Positions 1 through 4,604 of a DNA stretch of 6,975 nt are shown here, one piece after another. This DNA comes from DATJLY01 sp963773665 (GTDB lineage: Bacteria; Pseudomonadota; Alphaproteobacteria; ATCC43930; CGMCC-115725). Where the stretch lies: contig CAVZBZ010000014.1 of assembly GCA_963773665.1 (NCBI GenBank), forward strand, positions 1 through 6,975, in the 5' to 3' direction. Each line of letters opens with the position of its first letter. Position 1 is the first letter of the stretch. The translations under genes were made by a program, and so were the position numbers. Below the pieces are notes generated by a model. That model saw only the letters and a program-made list of their open reading frames with translations, was not told the origin of the DNA and made no database searches.

Positions 1-24
1 GAGGAAGAGGGCTGCGCCGGTCTT

Positions 25-70
25 CGTGACGGGTTGGAAGCCGAGAGAGAGTCTTTCGGCGCCCGTCGCG
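25..70 (+). promoter_or_regulatory. Two-tier hairpin leader upstream of the parB-like gene
   Basis: The leader folds into one long hairpin. The outer stem pairs 25-33 (CGTGACGGG) with 62-70 (CCCGTCGCG), nine pairs including one T-G wobble. Six unpaired bases (TTGGAA, 34-39) face a single G at 61. The inner stem pairs 40-48 (GCCGAGAGA) with 52-60 (TCTTTCGGC), nine pairs including one G-T wobble, closed by a GAG triloop. The last outer base, G70, is the first G of the Shine-Dalgarno GGAGACC, so folding could influence ribosome access. There is no T-run after the stem, so this is not a classical terminator. A translation-control leader or protein-binding RNA or DNA site is inference; the pairing itself is read directly from the sequence. 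Confidence 0.55.
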
Positions 71-76
71 GAGACC
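70..76 (+). promoter_or_regulatory. Ribosome binding site fixing the parB-like start at 83
   Basis: GGAGACC sits six bases before the ATG at 83. The same GGAGACC precedes the starts at 2312 (as AGGAGACC) and 4180. An in-frame GTG at 26 would lengthen the protein by 19 residues, but it has no comparable site and would be translated through the leader hairpin, so ATG 83 is preferred. The protein also begins MATAVQKITL at 83, which resembles the usual start of this ParB-like family. Confidence 0.7.
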
Positions 77-82
77 ATCCCG

Positions 83-2211
83 ATGGCTACTGCCGTTCAG
101 AAGATCACCCTGTCGTCGTCGCGCGACATCCCCTTCAACAAGCTTGTTCTGTCCCAGTCGAACGTCCGGCGCGTGAAGGCCGGCGTCTCGATCGAGGAGC
201 TGGCCGAGGACATCGCCCGGCGCACGCTCCTGCAAGGCCTCAACGTCCGGCCGGTTCTCGACGCCGACGGCGTGGAGACCGGCATGTTCGAGGTCCCGGC
301 CGGCGGGCGGCGCTACCGGGCGCTCCAGCTTCTCGTCAAACAGAAGCGTCTCGCCAAGACCGCGCCGGTGCCCTGCGTCGTGCGCGATCCCAGCGTCGAC
401 ATCTCCGCCGAGGAAGACTCGTTGGCCGAGAACGTCCAGCGCGCGCCGCTCCATCCGCTCGATCAGTTCCGCGCCTTTCAGGCATTGCGCGAGAAGGGCC
501 AGTCCGAGGAGGACATCGCCGCCGCCTTCTTCGTCGGCGTGAACGTGGTGAAGCAGCGGCTGCGTCTCGCGGCCGTGTCGGAGAAGCTGCTCGACGTCTA
601 TGCCGAAGACGGCATGTCGCTCGACCAGCTCATGGCGTTCACGGTGACGACCGATCACGCGCGTCAGGAGCAGGTCTGGGAAACGCTTCAGCGCTCCTAC
701 AGCCAGGAGCCGTATCAGATCCGCCGCATGTTGACGGAGCGCACCGTGCGCGCTTCCGACAAGCGCGTCCTGTTCGTCGGCCTCGATGCCTATGAGCAGG
801 CGGGCGGCATCGTCATGCGCGATCTTTTTCAGCAGGACGATGGCGGCTGGCTGGAGAATGTCGGCCTGCTCGACGGCCTGGTCGCCGAGAAGCTGAAGGC
901 CGAGGCGGAGAAGATCGCCGCCGAAGGCTGGAAGTGGATCGAGGTGAATGTCGACTTCCCATTCGGCCACACCCATCGTCTGCGCGAACTCGACGGGACG
1001 CCAACAGACCTCACGGCCGAGGAGCAGGCGACGATCGATGCCTTGCAGGCCGAGTACGCCAAGCTCGAAGCCGAATACGAGAACGCCGACGAACTGCCCG
1101 ACGAGGTGGACGCGCGCCTCGGCGAAATCGAGACGGCGCTCGCCGCCTTCGAGGATCGGCCGGTCAGCTACGACCCCGCCGAGGTCGCCCGCGCCGGCGT
1201 CTTCGTCTGCATCGACTCGGATGGCAAGCTCTCCGTCGATCGGGGCTACGTACGCCCCGAGGACGAGCCGCCAGCCGCCGTGGACATCGATGGCGGACCG
1301 GAGACCGACGGCGATGCCGGTGAGCCGTCGGCACCCGCCGTCCAGCGCGCCGTCATCACGATCGGCGGCGAGGCTCCAGCGGAGGAGGACGAGGACGATA
1401 CCGTCAAGCCGCTGCCCGGACCGGCTGGTGAGCGAGCTGACCGCGTACCGGACGCTGGCGCTGCGGGAGGCCGTGGCGAACAACCCGCATGTTGCGATGA
1501 CGGCGCTCCTGCACAAGCTCTGCCTCGACACCTTCCAGCACGCGGCAACAGGCAATTGCCTCGAAGCGTCGGTCCACCAGGTGTTCTTCTCGATCCAGCC
1601 GGCGGACCTGAAGGACAGCCCGCCCGCCAAGGCGGTCGCGGAACGGCACGAGGCCTGGAAGGCCGACCTGCCGAAGGATGAGGCCCAGCTCTGGGACTGG
1701 CTCGCCGTCCTCGACGACACCAGCCGTGCCGCGCTGCTGGCGCATTGCGTCTCTTTCGGCGTCAATGCGCTCTACGAGAAGGGCGACCGCTATGGCGGTC
1801 CGGGCGTGTCCATCCATGGCGTCCAGCGCCGGCTCGTTCAGGCCGACCGGCTCGCGCGCGCTGTCGGACTCGACATGGTCGAAGCCGGATGGCGGCCGAC
1901 GGTCGACAATTATCTCGGCCGTGTGACCAAGCCCCGCATCCTCGAGGCGGTGCGCGAGGCGAAGGGCGAGCAGTCGGCGCAGCTCATCGACCATCTGAAG
2001 AAGGCGGAGATGGCGAAGGAGGCCGAACGGCTGCTCGACGGCACCGGCTGGCTCCCCGAACCGCTGCGCACGCCGGAGAGCCGAACCCGCCGACACAACC
2101 GACGGCGATACCGCCGAGGAGACCGAGGCGCTGCCCGCCTTCCTCGCCGACGACGAGGAAAGCACCGGCGACGAAGAATCCGACGAGCCGGCCGTGATCG
2201 CCGCCGAGTGA
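83..2211 (+). pseudogene. ParB/RepB/Spo0J family partition-type protein, broken by two frameshifts
   Basis: Members of this long ParB-like family are found on alphaproteobacterial mobile elements; they carry a ParB N-terminal nuclease-like fold and are presumed to bind DNA or act in element maintenance. In residues 1-445 (83-1417) the ParB motifs are clear: GGRRYRA at 74-80, AENVQRAPLHPLD at 115-127, and a probable helix-turn-helix at about 140-165. An acidic, probably coiled-coil stretch lies at about 310-360. The frame then shifts at 1418-1419: after VKPLP the original frame turns into low-complexity Pro/Gly/Arg sequence ending at 1681, while the frame starting at 1419 gives DRLVSELTAYRTLALREA, a typical C-terminal segment of the family. 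A second shift near 2079 moves to a third frame, which encodes an acidic tail (AEPADTTDGD...AVIAAE) ending at TGA 2209-2211. Removing one base at each site gives exactly 709 codons (708 residues), about the family's usual length as I remember it. Uncorrected, the product would be 532 residues with an 87-residue wrong tail. Real mutation or sequencing error cannot be told apart here. Confidence 0.85.
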
Positions 2212-2268
2212 CGGCCCGGAGCGGGGCGGCGAAAGCCGTCCCGCTCACCTCTCCATCCATCCCCAGCA

Positions 2269-2290
2269 CGCCCGGCCATCGCGCCGGGCG
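2269..2290 (+). terminator. Intergenic hairpin A (weak terminator or attenuator)
   Basis: CGCCCGGC (2269-2276) pairs with GCCGGGCG (2283-2290) around a six-base loop, eight G-C pairs. It is followed by CTGTCGTTTC, a poor T-run, so intrinsic termination would be weak. It lies between the end of the parB-like gene and ATG 2312, and is the first of three near-identical hairpins placed at the same distance before a start codon (see 3401 and 4138). Confidence 0.6.
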
Positions 2291-2311
2291 CTGTCGTTTC
2301 AGGAGACCATC

Positions 2312-2788
2312 ATGATCGACACCTTCGACACCGCGACCAGCACCGGCGTGGCTTCCGATTGGGACGCCAAGCGCGCGGCCCAGGATCGGCTGCATGCCGA
2401 GCTGCAACCCCAAAATCAGGCCGCATTGTTCGATGCTCTCGCGGCCGCCGGCGTCACGCTCATCGTCGTCACCTTCGACGGCTATGGCGACTCCGGCCAG
2501 ATCGAGAATATCGAGGTCAAAGCCGGCGACGCAGTCGTCGCCATGCCCGCCGGTGAAGTCGAAATCGCCGAGGCGATTTGGGACCAGCCAGAGCCCAGTC
2601 GCTCCACCGTCAGCATCGCCGATGCGATTGAGCGTCTCGCATACGATTTGCTCGAGCGAACCCACTGCGGCTGGGAAAACAACGACGGCGCCTATGGCGA
2701 TTTCACGTTCGACGTCGCCGAACGGACGATCACCCTCGACTACAACGAACGCTACACCGCGTCCGAATACTCGCAGCACGTGTTCTGA
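2312..2788 (+). CDS. DUF6878-like conserved protein of unknown function
   Basis: This 158-residue soluble acidic protein has no signal peptide or membrane segment. I recognise it by resemblance to the DUF6878 family, whose role is not known. Features seen: a central strand followed by FDGYGDSGQIENIEV (55-69), a conserved-looking acidic and glycine-rich loop, and a C-terminal block with GWENNDGAYG (120-129) followed by FTFDVAERTITLDYNERY (131-148), which looks like a beta hairpin. The start is set by AGGAGACC at 2301-2308, four bases before the ATG. It opens the first small-gene block, 100 bases after the parB-like gene and behind hairpin A. The next gene begins 10 bases after its stop. The frame is intact and codon use matches its neighbours. 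The family name is from memory and should be treated as likely, not certain. Confidence 0.85.
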   Translation: MIDTFDTATSTGVASDWDAKRAAQDRLHAELQPQNQAALFDALAAAGVTLIVVTFDGYGDSGQIENIEVKAGDAVVAMPAGEVEIAEAIWDQPEPSRSTVSIADAIERLAYDLLERTHCGWENNDGAYGDFTFDVAERTITLDYNERYTASEYSQHVF

Positions 2789-2793
2789 GGAGG
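2787..2793 (+). promoter_or_regulatory. Ribosome binding site overlapping the preceding stop codon
   Basis: GAGGAGG begins inside the TGA stop (2786-2788) of the DUF6878-like gene and lies five bases before ATG 2799. A ribosome finishing the upstream gene would stop on the site, so the two genes are probably translationally coupled. This strong site also selects ATG 2799 over the long in-frame upstream extension, which is a shadow of the DUF6878-like gene. Confidence 0.6.
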
Positions 2794-2798
2794 CGGCG

Positions 2799-3176
2799 AT
2801 GGGACATTGCTATCATCACGCGCTCTCCTCGGTGAGGAAATGGGGCGGCGTCGCGGAGGATTATCTGCCGCTGCATCAGTGGTTCGACGAATCCAAGGCG
2901 ATCACCGCCGATTTTCGTCACCGCGCTCTGCGCCATCATGCCGAAGGCATCTTCATGCTGGAGCGCTTCTTCGGCGCGACCGTCACGATCTCGACGGGTC
3001 GCATCGTGCCGGTGCGCCTGATCGGCGAACAGCATGTGGTCGAGGATCTCGGCTTCATCCCGAGTTTCGCCGACTGGGTGCGCTGCATCCGGCCAGAGCC
3101 ATGGATGGGTCGCGCGCAGCCAATCCACAAGCAGGTCGATCCGTTCGCCGCGGCCGCAACGACGGGAGGCGCCTGA
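2799..3176 (+). CDS. DUF6915-like conserved protein, histidine-rich
   Basis: This 125-residue protein resembles the DUF6915 family, which has no established function. The N-terminus is MGHCYHHALSSVRKWGG, with histidines at 3, 6 and 7. A second cluster, FRHRALRHHAEGI (39-51), holds four more in a predicted helix, and a third, GEQHV (76-80), comes after the strand pair RIVPVRL. Further family-like signatures are DYLPLHQWFDESKA (21-34) and IRPEPWMG (97-104). The repeated histidines and acidic residues look like a metal site or a hydrolase-like helical bundle, but that is inference. There is no signal peptide. The last ~15 residues are Ala/Thr/Gly-rich and probably disordered. It is the middle gene of a three-gene block, coupled to the gene before it, and stops two bases before the next ATG. 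Confidence 0.85.
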   Translation: MGHCYHHALSSVRKWGGVAEDYLPLHQWFDESKAITADFRHRALRHHAEGIFMLERFFGATVTISTGRIVPVRLIGEQHVVEDLGFIPSFADWVRCIRPEPWMGRAQPIHKQVDPFAAAATTGGA

Positions 3177-3178
3177 CC

Positions 3179-3373
3179 ATGTACGGCACCTATCTACGCC
3201 TCGACATCACCGTCCATGACGGCTGGCGCACCGTCGTTCGCGCCGCCGCCAAGAAGCTGACCGCGCTCGCGCGCCGGGACCCGGCGCGGCGGAAAGCACG
3301 GCATCGCTTCTATCGCGAGATGCTCGCGCATCACCAAGAGGCGCAACGCCTCGTCCGAACCTGGCGTCTCTGA
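3179..3373 (+). CDS. Small basic hypothetical protein (64 aa)
   Basis: The 64-residue product is very basic, with Arg, Lys and His spread along its length, and is predicted mostly helical after a short N-terminal strand (YGTYLRLDITV). The central stretch AAAKKLTALARRDPARRKAR is the kind of amphipathic basic helix seen in nucleic-acid-binding proteins, which is only a suggestion. The start is supported by GGGAGG at 3164-3169, nine bases before ATG, and by the two-base gap from the DUF6915-like stop. The same small gene tends, as I recall, to follow DUF6915-type genes in related elements. It ends the first small-gene block, 27 bases before terminator B. No family name can be given. Confidence 0.72.
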   Translation: MYGTYLRLDITVHDGWRTVVRAAAKKLTALARRDPARRKARHRFYREMLAHHQEAQRLVRTWRL

Positions 3374-3400
3374 CGCCCATCACTCCCCATCGTCCACCCG

Positions 3401-3431
3401 AGCCCGGCCCCGCCGGGCTTTTTGCATTTTT
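3401..3431 (+). terminator. Rho-independent terminator (hairpin B)
   Basis: AGCCCGGC (3401-3408) and GCCGGGCT (3412-3419) form an eight-pair stem with a CCC loop. TTTTT runs from 3419 to 3423, and after GCA a second TTTTT ends at 3431. This is the best intrinsic terminator in the window, closing the block that ends at 3373. It also ends only 10 bases before ATG 3442, so hairpin, T-runs and ribosome site form one compact unit. Confidence 0.8.
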
Positions 3432-3436
3432 GGAGG
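3432..3436 (+). promoter_or_regulatory. Ribosome binding site fixing the start at 3442
   Basis: GGAGG lies five bases before ATG 3442. The in-frame TTG at 3430 overlaps this site and has none of its own, so ATG 3442 is the real start. Confidence 0.7.
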
Positions 3437-3441
3437 TCATC

Positions 3442-3843
3442 ATGCCCCGCTTCACCATCGAAACCACTTATCGGCTCCCGGTCTATCGACAGCGTAGCTA
3501 CGAAGCCGAGACGCTCGAAGAAGCCTGCCGGCTCGCCGTCGAAGACGATGACTGGTCCGAGCAGAAGGAAGACTACGAATCCTCCGGCGAGACCTACGTC
3601 ACCGGGGCCTGGCCAGGCGAGGACACCGCCTATCGCATCGCCGCGCTACCCCTCCCTTCGCAGTTCGGCGAGATGCTTCAGCGAAAGGCCGATCACTACG
3701 AAACCCTGCTCGGCATTCTGAAGGTTTTGGCGCACGCGCCGGAGGCGCCGTTCTGGCGCGAACGCGCCGACGCCGCGATCGCCAAAGCCGAGGCGATCCT
3801 CGCCGGCGCCCCCGATGCGGAAATCGCGGGAGGCGAGCCATGA
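3442..3843 (+). CDS. Hypothetical small acidic protein (133 aa)
   Basis: I do not recognise a named family. The N-terminal ~40 residues read as two strands and a helix: FTIETTYRLPVYRQRSYEAE, then TLEEACRLAVEDDDW. This strand-strand-helix pattern with a (Y)xxEAET(xEEA) signature is common in small accessory proteins of phages and plasmids, and the next gene has a similar one. A charged middle section (residues 32-50, rich in Asp and Glu) is followed by a helical C-terminal half, including MLQRKADHYETLLGILKVLA and a run ending in EAILAGAP. There is no signal peptide or membrane helix. It starts a new block behind terminator B; the ATGA at 3840-3843 joins its stop to the next start, implying coupled translation. 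The reading frame is intact. Confidence 0.75.
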   Translation: MPRFTIETTYRLPVYRQRSYEAETLEEACRLAVEDDDWSEQKEDYESSGETYVTGAWPGEDTAYRIAALPLPSQFGEMLQRKADHYETLLGILKVLAHAPEAPFWRERADAAIAKAEAILAGAPDAEIAGGEP

Positions 3844-4187
3844 GCGAATACATCGTCAAGATCGGCTTCTGGCTGCGCGCCTATGACGGCTTCACGGTCG
3901 AAGCCGAATCCGATGCCGATGCGATCGAGCAAGCCAAGGCAGCGGCGAAGACGGCGATGGAGTCGGGCGCCTATCCCGAACACATCGACGTTGAGGAGCG
4001 GCGCGAAGGCATCATCGCCTTTATCGACCACATCACGCCCGCCGGCCGACAGGCCGTGATCGAGGCCGTCGAATTCGACGACGACCGCATCCACGACGTC
4101 CCTCCTCGCCTGACTGCCGCATCACCCAACAACCCAGAGCCCGGCCACGCGCCGGGCTTTTCCATTTCTGGAGACCGACATGGCTGA
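3840..4187 (+). CDS. Hypothetical small protein, C-terminus probably frameshifted
   Basis: As read, this is a 115-residue protein with no family name I can give. The N-terminus, EYIVKIGFWLRAYDGFTVEAESDADAIEQAKAAA, forms two strands and a helix like its neighbour's; residues 42-85 (ending FDDDRIH) look like a normal compact domain. GGGAGG at 3828-3833 and the ATGA overlap support the start. The end is odd: after DVPPRL the frame runs through terminator-like hairpin C, encodes it as peptide, and overlaps the next gene by eight bases. Every other block in the window stops before its hairpin. In the neighbouring frame a TGA at 4111-4113 comes 24 bases before the stem, as in the preceding block. 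One extra base shortly before 4110 would restore a 90-residue protein. That correction is inference. Confidence 0.68.
   Translation: MSEYIVKIGFWLRAYDGFTVEAESDADAIEQAKAAAKTAMESGAYPEHIDVEERREGIIAFIDHITPAGRQAVIEAVEFDDDRIHDVPPRLTAASPNNPEPGHAPGFSISGDRHG
4138..4161 (+). terminator. Terminator-like hairpin C
   Basis: AGCCCGGC (4138-4145) pairs with GCCGGGCT (4151-4158) around the loop CACGC, followed by TTTT (4158-4161) and later ATTTC. The stem is identical to that of hairpin B. As currently read it lies inside the 3' end of the gene starting at 3840, which is unusual for a terminator and supports the idea that this gene should stop earlier. Confidence 0.65.
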
Positions 4188-4604
4188 TTTCTTCACGCAC
4201 TTCTCGTGCGTGCTCGATGTCGGCACGCCCGACAACGCAGCGCGCGCCCTCGAGCTCTATCAAGCCTTCACGGAGGAAACCGCGCGGGAGGACGTGCCCT
4301 CCGACGGCTTCCTGCTGTCGATCCAACCGGAGCACGGCGGCACGACGCTGTGGATCCGCGACGAGGTGACCGGCGATCCCCAGCAGGTGATCTTTTCGTT
4401 CAGCGCTGCGCGGAGGCTTTCGGCCTGACCGGCCGCTGGGGTTTCCAGTGGGCCAACACCTGCTCGCGGCCGCGCGTCAACGCCTTCGGCGGCGGCGCGC
4501 ATGTGCTCGATCTCGCGACCGGCGAGACCGTCTCCTGGACCGACACCAACGGCTGGCTGGCCCGGACGCTCGCAGCACCTCGCGGGAAGCGAGGTCGGCG
4601 ATGA
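4180..4604 (+). pseudogene. Conserved hypothetical protein (141 aa when repaired), one-base deletion
   Basis: The frame from ATG 4180 gives MADFFTHFSCVLDVGT through DEVTGDPQQVIF and then, after the T-run at 4393-4396, collapses to a short tail ending at 4428. The adjacent frame picks up exactly there with VQRCAEAFGLTGRWGFQWA, then RPRVNAFGGGAHVLDLATG and a Trp-rich end (VSWTDTNGWLA), stopping at 4604. I recall proteins from similar elements that read continuously from the first half to the second, with the FGGGAxVLDL signature near the end, but know no function. Adding one T to the TTTT run would give 142 codons including the stop. GGAGACC at 4170-4176 supports the start. The restored stop overlaps ATG 4601 in an ATGA, the arrangement also seen at 3840. 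No signal peptide or membrane helix is visible. Confidence 0.75.

Noticed and set aside
26..82. GTG 26 as the start of the parB-like protein
   Set aside because: No ribosome site before it, it lies within the leader hairpin, and GGAGACC is correctly placed before ATG 83.
1411..1430. Programmed frameshift in the parB-like gene
   Set aside because: No slippery heptamer with a downstream structure is evident, a second shift of the same sign follows near 2079, and other genes here have similar breaks, so indels are the simpler reading.
1404..2279. 291-codon open frame on the minus strand
   Set aside because: Antisense to the C-terminal half of the parB-like gene; low-complexity, no recognisable domain and no ribosome site seen.
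1910..2779. 289-codon open frame on the minus strand
   Set aside because: Antisense to the parB-like tail and the DUF6878-like gene; contains long Arg runs and spans hairpin A.
2801..3178. N-terminal extension of the 64-residue protein back to 2807
   Set aside because: That stretch overlaps the DUF6915-like gene in another frame and is Arg/Ala-rich shadow sequence; GGGAGG at 3164-3169 supports the start at 3179.
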